A stretch of DNA of 23,880 nt, from positions 1 through 23,880 of the forward strand of contig URRM01000019.1 of the NCBI GenBank assembly GCA_900550295.1. The letters run 5' to 3'. Source of the DNA: an uncultured bacterium (GTDB taxonomy: Bacteria > Cyanobacteriota > Vampirovibrionia > Gastranaerophilales > Gastranaerophilaceae). Below are positions 7,901-15,720 of this stretch, piece by piece (the stretch's first letter is position 1; the number at the start of each line of letters is the position of its first letter). A program made the position numbers and the translations under genes. The notes below the pieces were generated by a model. The model saw nothing but the letters and a program-made list of their open reading frames with translations. It did no database searches and was not told where the DNA came from.

Positions 7901-9989
7901 CAACTTTTTGTTGATGTGGTGTACGTGATTGAGCTGTTTGAATGTCGGCTTTTGACATAGATTCTCTATTTTCAATAGCTTGCATTAAACCATACATTAC
8001 ATTGCTTGCGCCTTCTTTGTCATTGTTATATTTGCTCATTTCTTTTTTGAAATTAGCAATATGAGAACTATCAACCCCTGTAGATTTTGCTCTTTGAAGT
8101 AATTTAGAAGTTATACCGTTAATAGCTTCTTTTCTTACATCAATTTTCGCAAATACAGATTTGCTTGATTTTTCGTCCCAAATAGCTTCAATCATTGATT
8201 CATTTGGCGATTTTGCTTGATATGCTCTTAAAGTTTCTACAACGTTACCTGGATTAATTTTCTTTAATTCTGCTTGAAATTCAGGTTTTGAAACAGAGTC
8301 CCAAGTTGCTGAATTCATTTGTTTATGTAAACTATTTGCAATAGCTGTACCTTGTTTTGTTGCAACAGCTTTGCGTTGAGCTTTTAGTTTTTCTTCTGCT
8401 GTTTGCGCATGAGAAGGTTTTGATGCACTTTGAGAAGCGCCGGCTTGTTCAGCTTGTTCAGCTTTTTGAGCTTCTTGTTGCTTTCTTAATTCTTCTTCTC
8501 GTTGAATATCGGCTTTTGTTTTTAAAGCTGTTAATTTAGAACCTTTTTTAGGAACTTCTACTGATGGATTCATCATCCTAAGTTCGTTTGCTCTGTTATT
8601 AACTTGTTCATTTGAAGGTTTAGCAACACCTTCAGATGCTAACATTTCTCTTGAGTATTGATACCAATCTGAATAGTTTTTAACAACTGAAACTTCTTTT
8701 GTTTCTTTACCGTTCAAACGTTTAGCAACTCTTTTCGCTTCATCTTGTGCGTATTGGGCTTCAACTTGTTGTGAAGTTTTACGACCTTTTAAACCTTTAT
8801 GATTTGGTGATAATTCACCTGCAATTTTAACCTCTTGACCTGCAACAAAGTATGCATTATTTCTTGAACCGTGAACAGTACCTTTATTTGCAGATATAAT
8901 CTCTGCTTTTGTTGTATCAAAAGATTTTGCCAGATGTTCAATTGTTTCGCCATTTTGTGCAACAACCAATGTATGACCTTTTCCGTCATATTTTGCATAA
9001 CGAACTGTTCCGTCAGGATTTGTTACTTGAGCTTGAACTTTTCTGCCTTGTTTATATAAAGTTTCTGTTCTTGAACCATCTTCTGATGTTTCCAAGGATT
9101 GAACCGGTTTACCTTCTGAATCATATTGAACCGCAGAAGTAGATTTTACAACACCATTTTCTACTGCAATCTTACTTGTTAAATTACCTTGAACAGTTTC
9201 TTGAGTGAAAGAATTTTCACCTGAATAGTTATATGAAATTGTTTTTTCTTCAGGTGTACCTTTACCTTCAACTGTTTTTACAACTTTCCCTGATGCAAAA
9301 CCACTCAAGCCGATTTCGTGAGTACCTTTTTCGTCTTGCAACATTGCAGAAGTCGGATTACCTTGTGCATCGTAAGTTTTTGTTAATGTTGAACCATCGG
9401 CATATCTCAAAGTAGATTTCATTGAATTATCTTCGCCAAACACGAAGTTTTCAACTGAACCGTCCTCATCATTAGTACGTTCTTCACTTACTAAATTGCC
9501 GTCTTTATCAACGTTTTTAACGGATTTAACAGCACCGCTTACAGTTGAAATAATCTTTGAACCGTCTTTGTTTATAACTTCTTGTGCACCGTCTTCGTAA
9601 GTTACAACACGTTTGTCACCTTCAACAACTGAAGATTTAATTTTTGATTTTTCGCTTGCTTGAGCAAATTTATTAACATAATCAAAAACATCTTGTGGCT
9701 TCATTTTTGATTTTTTATATTGCTCTTTATTTTCTGATTCTTTTAAAAGTTTTTTTGTTTCTTTTTCTGTCAAAACATTGTCTTCACCTGCAGACTCAGT
9801 TAATTTATCCTTGAAAACCGAAACTTCATCAAGGTCTAAGACACCATTTTTATTCTTATCACTGGCACCAAAAAGTTCCAAAGCCTTTACATCGTCTTTA
9901 AATGCATCAGCTGTGATACCGGATTTTAGTTTATTTAGGTCTACCGATTGACCGTTTTTACCTAACTTTAAGATGTTTCCTTCTGTCAT
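4980..9989 (-). CDS. Giant multidomain polymorphic-toxin-like protein (EF-hand, YD-like, LysM, helical core, lipase-like, TNT/ART-like tip)
   Basis: This 1669-aa protein has no Sec signal peptide. Residues 44-55 (DKNKNGVLDLDE) are a complete EF-hand loop. Residues 120-340 hold repeated YD-type strands (YDAQGNP, YDSEGKP, YDGKGHT). Residues 339-390 form a LysM domain (GETIEHLAKSF, GQEVKI). Residues 494-545 are a charged Glu/Gln/Lys linker. Residues 545-1092 are a helical core with hydrophobic stretches at about 951-995 and 1017-1056. Residues 1220-1420 are class 3 lipase-like: VVFRGSDD, GHSLGG with S1332, and likely D1382 and H1413. Residues 1545-1669 resemble TNT/ADP-ribosyltransferase toxin tips (R1578, GSW, GWGNGGGTQY). 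The tip and core recur in the two upstream genes, and a possible immunity gene follows. I infer an exported antagonistic or host-directed effector; target and secretion route are unknown. Confidence 0.85.
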   Translation of the reverse strand: MTEGNILKLGKNGQSVDLNKLKSGITADAFKDDVKALELFGASDKNKNGVLDLDEVSVFKDKLTESAGEDNVLTEKETKKLLKESENKEQYKKSKMKPQDVFDYVNKFAQASEKSKIKSSVVEGDKRVVTYEDGAQEVINKDGSKIISTVSGAVKSVKNVDKDGNLVSEERTNDEDGSVENFVFGEDNSMKSTLRYADGSTLTKTYDAQGNPTSAMLQDEKGTHEIGLSGFASGKVVKTVEGKGTPEEKTISYNYSGENSFTQETVQGNLTSKIAVENGVVKSTSAVQYDSEGKPVQSLETSEDGSRTETLYKQGRKVQAQVTNPDGTVRYAKYDGKGHTLVVAQNGETIEHLAKSFDTTKAEIISANKGTVHGSRNNAYFVAGQEVKIAGELSPNHKGLKGRKTSQQVEAQYAQDEAKRVAKRLNGKETKEVSVVKNYSDWYQYSREMLASEGVAKPSNEQVNNRANELRMMNPSVEVPKKGSKLTALKTKADIQREEELRKQQEAQKAEQAEQAGASQSASKPSHAQTAEEKLKAQRKAVATKQGTAIANSLHKQMNSATWDSVSKPEFQAELKKINPGNVVETLRAYQAKSPNESMIEAIWDEKSSKSVFAKIDVRKEAINGITSKLLQRAKSTGVDSSHIANFKKEMSKYNNDKEGASNVMYGLMQAIENRESMSKADIQTAQSRTPHQQKVATVTLLNAQVRGARKDLQAQTDRDGWAGKTVDWMSGAWSSKNRESEVKKDLNLAQHQANELARSKTDAEFKAKFRKTYGVDYDPVQVAGYQKKSAQYTKAAASYSVESSFNSQMKHLMSSSTLREESYYQMTPGAGSGQVVITATKQKVYNRELNKFAAFLGMGNQKSGLKQINDEMKKAGIDPNKASIDKKYEFLSKRAKSCSSLLHKQTMKATGGKSFNQVKSEYENSYTATFGTTNNIAKRVRDYNASQETGAYVLKQTVKTAGAVAIGIATGGTGLVPLLAAAGGSAALSVAVDATDRASSKNGLSLNEFVDITKNATVDFATTVATAGSSKAINALKLGTAATYVAKTVSDTAINAGSEYVKTGQVTLENTLISAVSSLGGQYVQNKLEERAMAKAFEIDESKLDDVNSGWLGEATDAHHRYRTDLSANEVGNLPSARAYVGNGMEVQSGNTKGISYDVRMSQHKESVADIDKLLGKGASKTEFGDGLVKFEDRYKASGTAGSGIEGDNVKSWGTFNENEKVKQMGLDKRLDIVQDAGNMAGMAYGDREIVHNGWKQQTQVSAPNGFHAKALEKDGVVMVVFRGSDDMGDLRVDHQMLSGKLPDQFQNAVDFMEQVRAANPDKKIVVTGHSLGGALTELVSSKYDDVLGISFDAVGTKKIVDATKGLTDNKNTINYVVNGDIISNGTEHVGNVTLVNEVADVTRGNTIQSPHAIGNFSGTNNTSLQGVEAGMVQRTIDAASASRAQAYAKGLTLDSAIANSSNGRVTFDDKTFKKIQKQFASDVNALNVDLKAMQQQIEAVTDPAQKAALQKVLNARQAAITTGADIKANSTVLQNMSGDEINDILAKNFGFDKPGFLGGETPSQLIQMDKQTKFVRVYNDESSYAKGSWLMAYSDIEGLTPAQIKDKFALPSMPKYVVEVEVPEGAQLYTGKCNPLEGWGNGGGTQYFLIGDKRPKIYGGMKALPKQ

Positions 9990-10001
9990 GATATATCCGA
10001 A

Positions 10002-10007
10002 ATTATA
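10002..10007 (-). promoter_or_regulatory. -10 element upstream of the giant effector gene
   Basis: TATAAT on the minus strand ends 12 nt before the ATG at 9989, so the leader would be about 6 nt. No strong -35 is seen; TGACGT, 17 nt upstream, is the best candidate. Only a weak GGA lies before the ATG. Confidence 0.4.
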
Positions 10008-10119
10008 GTACTACATGAGTTTTAACGTCACAACATAAAAAAAATTGCGCTAATTTCTTCGTTTTTAGTCCAAAATTAGTAGATATTTTACATATTTTAA
10101 CATGGATATCGTAATTTGC

Positions 10120-10154
10120 AAAGGCGGTTTGCTGAAAAGCAAACCGCCTTTTTT
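10120..10154. terminator. Strong GC-rich hairpin terminator after the 204-aa gene
   Basis: AAAGGCGGTTTGCT (10120-10133) pairs perfectly with AGCAAACCGCCTTT (10138-10151) around the loop GAAA. Six T (10149-10154) follow on the plus strand, while the minus-strand tail is only TTTGCAAATT. It sits just after the minus-strand 204-aa gene and should separate its transcript from the giant gene. The longer U-run faces the plus strand, so it is probably bidirectional. Confidence 0.75.
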
Positions 10155-10161
10155 AACTATA

Positions 10162-10776
10162 TCATTTCTTTGTCGGAATTTCTCTTTCGTTGTCGAATTT
10201 TCCAACTCTTGCACCCATCATATCGAACTGTTGTCCGCCTCCTTTCCAACCATAAAGAGGGTTACATTCACCGGTTCTCAATTGAGTTCCTGCCGGAAGC
10301 GTGCAATCACACATATATTTTGGTACTTGAGGAAGTGCAAATTTATCTGCAATTTCTTCAGGAGTTAAGTCTTTTATGTCATCATACTTCATTACCCAAG
10401 AACCATACATTGTTGAATTTTTACCGTCGTATGTTCGCACAAACTTTGTATCATCTGTTAATTCAATAATTTGAGCTTTTTGATTTGGTTTATATGGAGA
10501 ATCTGTATAACCGACACTCTTCCAAAATTCATTAGATTCTTCGGTAGTTTGTTCGCCTATAACTTTATATTTACCTTCTACCTTGTAATCATTTCCGGCC
10601 TGATGAATATTCATTGTTCTATGAATATTCGCCATTGCTAAACTTCTAATTGCGGCATTTCCGTCTTTTGATATAACTTCCGTATGATTAGCAATTGATT
10701 TATTATCGTGATTTTCTGTTTTTACTTGCATTTTTGGTTTATCAATGCGATAAAAACCTACATTTGAAATTTCCAT
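10162..10776 (-). CDS. Stand-alone copy of the giant protein's C-terminal toxin-like domain
   Basis: A 204-aa protein whose residues 83-200 align with residues 1545-1669 of the 1669-aa protein. About half of the residues in the best 80 are identical by eye. Shared landmarks are KFVR.Y, GSW, the run LTP..I.DKFALP, P.G.QL.TG and CNPL.GW..GG.Q. The first 80 residues are different, polar, and begin MEISNVGFYR, with no signal peptide. The shared Arg (R114), the GSW and the GGxQ glutamine are retained, so the domain looks intact rather than decayed. It follows the 631-aa gene by 53 nt and has no Shine-Dalgarno site. It may be a free toxin tip, an orphan cassette or a split partner of the 631-aa protein. 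No separate small gene follows it. Confidence 0.85.
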   Translation of the reverse strand: MEISNVGFYRIDKPKMQVKTENHDNKSIANHTEVISKDGNAAIRSLAMANIHRTMNIHQAGNDYKVEGKYKVIGEQTTEESNEFWKSVGYTDSPYKPNQKAQIIELTDDTKFVRTYDGKNSTMYGSWVMKYDDIKDLTPEEIADKFALPQVPKYMCDCTLPAGTQLRTGECNPLYGWKGGGQQFDMMGARVGKFDNEREIPTKK

Positions 10777-10829
10777 ATTTATTTAAAAACATGAAATCTA
10801 AAATAATTGCGGTATTTTTAAAATTATTT

Positions 10830-12725
10830 TTACAAAACTTTTCTTGAGCTATCTTCGACCTTCAAGTCAACAATTTGACCTGCTGCTGTAAAAATTACAG
10901 AATATACTGTGCCTTGAAGAGTTACTTTACCAGAACCTAAATATTCCATTCCGCAATCTACGGCAACGTCTGCCATGCCTGTAAGTGCCATTTCTGAAAC
11001 TTTTGCAGCCTTACCTGACATTTTTGCGATAGGTGAAACTAATGCTTCAATACCCTTGTAGCATAATTGATTTACAATTGCTGTTGCTCCGTCAATTGCT
11101 GTCCACTTTAGTGTTTCTTTTAATTCCTTTTGAGTCATACCTTGTTTTGATGACAATCTGTCACTGCCATAAACAGCCAAGTCTGCAGCTGAATGCATTG
11201 CAGCAATTTTTAGCGTTGGAATTACGCCTGTTCCTGCTGTCATCAACCAAATTGGAATTGATGCTGAACATAAAATTGTATCTTGAACTAAAAGTTCTGA
11301 CCATTTTTGAGAATTTCTATAATCTTCTACACGTTTTGCAATATCATTATCAACACCAAACGCTGCATAGTAAGAACTTTCATATTCTTTTTTCATCTCT
11401 ATTAAAGATTTATTTCCCAATGCATTTTTTGTATTTTGGTGCAAACGTTTTTCATATTTGTTTGCCATTCGCTGAAGGACATCATATTTTTCGCTCAAAG
11501 TAGATTTTGGAGTGATTTTGTAATCCCTCATTGTTTTTTGAATTTCTGTTTTGCCCTTTTCATAATCACCTTTTCCGACAAAATTTGCAAAAGCATTCAA
11601 ATTTCTCTCATACATTTCTCTTCGTGATTCCACTACAACAGGAGCGCTTGCCGTGTATGGAGAACTGATTTTGTCAGCTAAAGGTTTTTTGTTTAACAAA
11701 TCAGGCACTGCAGATTTAAAATTATTTTCTACCGTTGCAATCAAAGATGCTGCAACAAATTTTTCTTCTTTTTCTTTGTATGTTGCAATTAATTCAGGAT
11801 CATATTCAATATTAAAAATTTCTTTAAATTTTTTGTTATAGTCCTTTGTTCCGACAAGTTTGTTTAATTCGCCAACTTGCCCTTTGAACTTTTCAATATC
11901 TTCTTTAACCAAGTGAGCTTGATTTTCTGACTTCCAAAGTTTTTTAATTTGTTCGCCAAGTTTTGCAGACCAACCATCGTATTCTTGTTGAGCTTGCAAT
12001 GACTTTTCTGCTTTTTTTGCTGTTGTAGATAGGATTTTTGTTGTATAGAACTGAGTTGTTTTTAAATCAGCCTTCTTGATTTCAGCTCTTTCATCTTGAG
12101 TTAAACTTGATTTATTTTCGATTGCCTGAATAAAAGCATTTGTAATTTTATCCAAATGTTTTGCTTTTACAGGAAGTAAAGCTGTATCAAATTGGTCTTG
12201 CAATTCAGTATTAAAGCGGTCTTTATAATGTTCTGTTTGAACACCGACAGCTTTGCCGTTTGAAACTAATCTGTCAACTAAGCCATTAATAGCTTTTATT
12301 CTTGTTTCCTGATAATCAGAGTATTCAGAACAAATTGCACCAACTAATGATAGTTTTGGTGAAATTTTATTATATGCTTTTATAGTTGGAATGACGTTTT
12401 TGTTGTCGATTTTTGCATACTCTTTTTTAAATTTGTTTGTCGAAACAGCCCCAAAATTAGATTTGAAAATTTCTTTCAAATTAGTAGCTATTTCTTGCCC
12501 TTGCTCATACTTATTTTTCTTCTTACCTTCAAAGGAAATATTTGTTAATTTATCTGCAAAAGTTTCTACATGTGTTTGTTTATCCAAACGGGCGGATTTT
12601 GTAAACACATCATTACCTAGCGGTGATTTAATAGGAGATGAATACGCCAAAAATCGAGGCGCACTACATTGCACTCCGAATTGACCATTATTCAATTTTG
12701 TAATAATCGGTTGTATTTTTAACAT
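10830..12725 (-). CDS. Separate paralogue of the giant protein's helical core module
   Basis: A 631-aa protein whose residues 75-625 align along their length with residues 545-1092 of the 1669-aa protein. Shared landmarks in order include IKAYNKISPK/LRAYQAKSP, DGW, a YDP motif (Y-D-P at 308-310), YERNLNAFANF/YNRELNKFAAF, YESSYYAAFG/YENSYTATFG, IAKRV.DY and SDRLSSKQGMT. The hydrophobic stretch at about 480-520 matches that of the giant protein. It lacks the EF-hand, YD, LysM, lipase and toxin-tip parts. The N-terminal 74 residues are polar and end in NISFEGKKK, with no Sec signal. The ATG has no Shine-Dalgarno site. First of the four clustered genes; with the 204-aa gene it makes up a lipase-less, two-gene version of the giant protein. 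Confidence 0.88.
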   Translation of the reverse strand: MLKIQPIITKLNNGQFGVQCSAPRFLAYSSPIKSPLGNDVFTKSARLDKQTHVETFADKLTNISFEGKKKNKYEQGQEIATNLKEIFKSNFGAVSTNKFKKEYAKIDNKNVIPTIKAYNKISPKLSLVGAICSEYSDYQETRIKAINGLVDRLVSNGKAVGVQTEHYKDRFNTELQDQFDTALLPVKAKHLDKITNAFIQAIENKSSLTQDERAEIKKADLKTTQFYTTKILSTTAKKAEKSLQAQQEYDGWSAKLGEQIKKLWKSENQAHLVKEDIEKFKGQVGELNKLVGTKDYNKKFKEIFNIEYDPELIATYKEKEEKFVAASLIATVENNFKSAVPDLLNKKPLADKISSPYTASAPVVVESRREMYERNLNAFANFVGKGDYEKGKTEIQKTMRDYKITPKSTLSEKYDVLQRMANKYEKRLHQNTKNALGNKSLIEMKKEYESSYYAAFGVDNDIAKRVEDYRNSQKWSELLVQDTILCSASIPIWLMTAGTGVIPTLKIAAMHSAADLAVYGSDRLSSKQGMTQKELKETLKWTAIDGATAIVNQLCYKGIEALVSPIAKMSGKAAKVSEMALTGMADVAVDCGMEYLGSGKVTLQGTVYSVIFTAAGQIVDLKVEDSSRKVL

Positions 12726-12837
12726 ACGAAAAACAAATATATTTCCTATCTATATTCTATTGAAAGCCCCTAAAAATTTTATTTGCTGTCATGGTTCAAA
12801 TTTATTTACAATAGTTAACATAAATTATCCACATAGG

Positions 12838-12846
12838 TGATATAAT
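12838..12846 (+). promoter_or_regulatory. Extended -10 promoter of the first GT-C-like gene
   Basis: TGA immediately before TATAAT (12841-12846) forms an extended -10 element. No good -35 is visible (TTAACA lies 20 nt upstream). The predicted start site is about 28 nt before the ATG at 12881. Confidence 0.5.
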
Positions 12847-12880
12847 TGTAGAAATACTAGCTAAATTTTTGAGGGACTAT

Positions 12881-15025
12881 ATGAATTTGACTTTTCTGTT
12901 TATATTATCATTCGTTTTACTTTTTTCAACAGGCTATTTTATCGCCGGCATTTTAGACAAAGAAAAATCTGCAAAAGGTTTAATTTATATATTCATCAGT
13001 GTTTTTGCACAAATCATTTTCACGGCAGAAATTTTATCGGTTTTTGCTCCAAATTTAAAGCCTTTACCTTTTTTAGGTTGTAATATTGCATACTTTATTA
13101 TCGCCTTAATCTCGTGGTTGGTGTTAGGTAGACCTATTTGGAAGGTTGATTTCAAACCTACATTAGTAAAATTTAAAACTTGTTTTAAACTGGACAAAAG
13201 TTTTTATATCTTACTTTTTGGTTGGATATTCTTGATGCTTATGTCAATTTTCGTTTGCATTTTTGATTCAGGTTCAAGCGGAGATGGTAAAATTTACCAC
13301 ATTTTAAGAGCTGTTTTTTGGGCGCAAAATAATAGCATTAATCATTTTCCAACTGCAGAATTCAGAATTGCAATTTTTCCTATAAATTCTGAAATTTTAT
13401 ACACTTGGATTTATATCTTCTTACACCGAACTTTATTCTTAGGGTTCTTCGGACTTACAGGCTACATCTTTTCAATGATAAGTTTGTACAAGATAATGGA
13501 GCATTTCAAAATTTGTGTTCGTAAACGCTTATGGACATTGTTTATTTTGTCTTCTTTCGCTTGTGTTTTAGTTCAACTTTGTGACACTGAAACAGACATC
13601 ATTATGGCCGGATTAATTACGTCAACAATGTTTTTACTTTTAGACAGCTTAAAAAATAAGAATAAAGTTTCACTATTTATGTCTGCGTTATGCTATGCTA
13701 TTGCAATTGGTACAAAATCTACAGGTGGAATTACTGTTCCGGCAATGGCTGTTTTTACACTATATTGCATTTTTAAATACAAAAATTACAAATATCTTTT
13801 ATATTATATAATCTTTGGAGCAATTAATTTCACATTATTTGGAGCATACAACTATGTACAAAATTATTTAAACTACGGTAATTTCGTTGCAGTAGAAGGC
13901 GCTCTTGCAACCCAAACTAACGTTTATGGATTTAAAGGTTTTGTTGCAAACTTTATTAGACATTGCTACACATTTGTCGATTTTACAGGATTCAATATCA
14001 GTAACGAATTCAAATCTTACCTTGATTACGGAAGAGATTTAATTTTGACCGTAGCGCAAGTTTCTGCAATACCTGAAAGAATTTCTAGCAGACCTGAATT
14101 ATTTGCTAACAATATTGTTTTAACTCCGTTTTGTGGTTGCGGTATTTTAGGAATTTTAATTTTAATACCTTGTTGGTTCTTGTCTTTGTTACAACCTATC
14201 AAATACAGAAAACGAATTGCTAAAACAATGTTTCTATTTGGAATATTGCTTCTTATCAATTTAATAAGTTTATCGGCAACAATAGCTTTTATGCAAGCTA
14301 ACATTCGATTTATAACAACATTCATAATTATTTCATCACCGATTATTGCAATGTCTTATTTTAGAAAAAGATGGAATTTTATCAAATTAATTTTCATATT
14401 CTTTGCAATGTTCGGTTTTATTTTTACTTCTACACATAACATTGTAAAACAGCCTTCTGTGCTAATTCCTCAAATCTTAAAACATCCTGATAAAATCAGA
14501 GAAACAAGAGAAGAGTTGTACTGTCACGGTTATACTCGTGATAAATTCGGAAAACACCAAAGATACTCGGATCCTATGTGTACGTTATTGAACGTGAAAT
14601 TTAAAGAATGGAAAATTTCACCTAAAAATAAAATTTTGGTATTATCAGGCGGTGGAGAAACATTCATAAAACCCTTATTAATGAACTACAGAGGTTGGCA
14701 TTTTGACACAGCGGTAATTCATCAAAACTATGATAGTATCAACTTTGAAGATTATAACTTTATTATCTATCCAAAGATCGGACAGATTAGTAATATGTTT
14801 AATGAAAATAATGACGACCAATATAATCCTGAAAAAGTATTAAAAAAGACAAAGACTTCTGAATATTCTTGCTTTTACATAGGTAATAACAGTTTAAACA
14901 ATCCATTGAGCATAAATTGTCAATTAAACAAATCCTTTATGAAAAAGCATAACTACAAAATTAAGGTTAATATTTGTCCTTACTTTATTTTAGAAAATAA
15001 AAACAAACCTATAATAAAATATTAG
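12881..15025 (+). CDS. Multi-pass GT-C-type glycosyltransferase-like membrane protein (copy 1)
   Basis: I chose the ATG at 12881 because GAGGG at 12871-12875 is a good Shine-Dalgarno site; an upstream TTG would leave none. The 714-aa protein has many membrane helices in the first 490 residues and a soluble C-terminal domain of about 200 residues. After helix 4 the loop SGDGKIYHILRAVFW (133-147), with INHFPT after it, is in the place of the acidic first periplasmic loop of GT-C enzymes such as ArnT/GT39. It also matches a bacterial family with D...YH..R..(Y/W)W...(V/I)xHYPT. AIAIGTKST is a second conserved block. Such enzymes move a sugar from a polyprenyl-phosphate donor outside the inner membrane; donor and acceptor are unknown. 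It is paralogous to the gene at 15721-17826. Confidence 0.8.
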   Translation: MNLTFLFILSFVLLFSTGYFIAGILDKEKSAKGLIYIFISVFAQIIFTAEILSVFAPNLKPLPFLGCNIAYFIIALISWLVLGRPIWKVDFKPTLVKFKTCFKLDKSFYILLFGWIFLMLMSIFVCIFDSGSSGDGKIYHILRAVFWAQNNSINHFPTAEFRIAIFPINSEILYTWIYIFLHRTLFLGFFGLTGYIFSMISLYKIMEHFKICVRKRLWTLFILSSFACVLVQLCDTETDIIMAGLITSTMFLLLDSLKNKNKVSLFMSALCYAIAIGTKSTGGITVPAMAVFTLYCIFKYKNYKYLLYYIIFGAINFTLFGAYNYVQNYLNYGNFVAVEGALATQTNVYGFKGFVANFIRHCYTFVDFTGFNISNEFKSYLDYGRDLILTVAQVSAIPERISSRPELFANNIVLTPFCGCGILGILILIPCWFLSLLQPIKYRKRIAKTMFLFGILLLINLISLSATIAFMQANIRFITTFIIISSPIIAMSYFRKRWNFIKLIFIFFAMFGFIFTSTHNIVKQPSVLIPQILKHPDKIRETREELYCHGYTRDKFGKHQRYSDPMCTLLNVKFKEWKISPKNKILVLSGGGETFIKPLLMNYRGWHFDTAVIHQNYDSINFEDYNFIIYPKIGQISNMFNENNDDQYNPEKVLKKTKTSEYSCFYIGNNSLNNPLSINCQLNKSFMKKHNYKIKVNICPYFILENKNKPIIKY

Positions 15026-15031
15026 TTCATA

Positions 15032-15061
15032 TTGGCTAAAACTTTGTAACTGTGTTATAAT
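15032..15061 (+). promoter_or_regulatory. Promoter of the histidine-phosphatase and second GT-C-like gene
   Basis: TTGGCT (15032-15037) and TATAAT (15056-15061) are separated by 18 nt, with a TGT extension just upstream of the -10. It lies in the 64-nt gap after the first GT-C-like gene, so the following two genes have their own start even if read-through also occurs. Confidence 0.6.
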
Positions 15062-15089
15062 TTTTATAAACAAACGCAAAGGGGATAAG

Positions 15090-15710
15090 ATGTTCAAACG
15101 AAAATGCAAAATAACTTTTATATCACATGGTTCAACTATATATTCAGAAGATAACAGACTTACAGACAAGTTAGATTATCCGCCATTGAATGAAAATGGC
15201 TACAATGAATTAAGCAAAATTGTTGATTTCATTAAAACCAGAGGTTTAAAAACTAATAAAATATATGCAAGTCCTGCTCTTGCAACAGTTCAAAGCGCTG
15301 AAATTTTAGCAGATGAACTAAAACAAGATTTTGAAACATTACCTGATTTATATAACAGAAAATGTGGCATCTGGAGTGGATTAAGTTTTTCTCAAATAGA
15401 AAAAAAATATCCGGATATGCTTGACCAATTACATCTAAATCCACTTGGCTTTTGTCCTGAAAATGGTGAAAACATTCAAGATTTCAACAATCGTGTAAAC
15501 GAAATTATAACAAAAATTATAGACAAAAATTTACGTGGAAGAGTAATTATCGTAACTCACCCATCTATTATTCAATCTGCAATTAAAAGCATATTGAATA
15601 TTCCGGCAGAAAATCAATACAAAATATATATCAGACCTGCATCTGCTACACAAATTAGCTACTATGAAGACTGGGCTAGTTTGATTTACTCAGGATACAA
15701 ACCTCTTTAG
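15090..15710 (+). CDS. Histidine-phosphatase-fold protein with a degraded active site
   Basis: A 206-aa cytoplasmic protein with the phosphoglycerate mutase/histidine phosphatase fold. The order of family blocks is intact: FISHGST (10-16, normally RHGxT), LNENGYNEL, YASPALATVQSAEIL (59-73, normally SSPxxRxxxTA), GIWSGLS (93-99, normally GxWEG), GENIQDFNNRV and VIIVTHPS (152-159). The phospho-accepting H13 and the second H157 are kept. The phosphate-binding Arg of RHG is Ser12, the second Arg is Ala65, and the acidic residues are Asn89 and Ser96. It is probably a pseudoenzyme or has a changed substrate. It starts after an AAAGGGG Shine-Dalgarno site and lies 10 nt before the second GT-C-like gene, so a regulatory role in glycan synthesis is possible. 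Confidence 0.9.
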   Translation: MFKRKCKITFISHGSTIYSEDNRLTDKLDYPPLNENGYNELSKIVDFIKTRGLKTNKIYASPALATVQSAEILADELKQDFETLPDLYNRKCGIWSGLSFSQIEKKYPDMLDQLHLNPLGFCPENGENIQDFNNRVNEIITKIIDKNLRGRVIIVTHPSIIQSAIKSILNIPAENQYKIYIRPASATQISYYEDWASLIYSGYKPL

Positions 15711-15720
15711 GAGAAAATAA

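Noticed and set aside
4988..9415. Several plus-strand open frames of 60-90 codons opposite the 1669-aa gene
   Set aside because: They are antisense shadows of a long real gene, with Leu/Phe-rich low-complexity translations and no ribosome sites.
10102..10469. Plus-strand open frames opposite the 204-aa gene, near the outward-facing terminator
   Set aside because: They cross the hairpin at 10120-10154 and are antisense to a gene with clear homology. No promoter or ribosome site is seen.
12825..12833. Perfect DnaA-box consensus TTATCCACA upstream of the first GT-C-like gene
   Set aside because: It is a single box with no cluster, no dnaA or dnaN nearby and no AT-rich unwinding repeats. In 24 kb of this composition one chance match is not surprising.
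12869..12880. Upstream TTG start for the first GT-C-like protein
   Set aside because: It would place the GAGGG Shine-Dalgarno site inside the gene and leave none upstream. The ATG at 12881 is well spaced from it.
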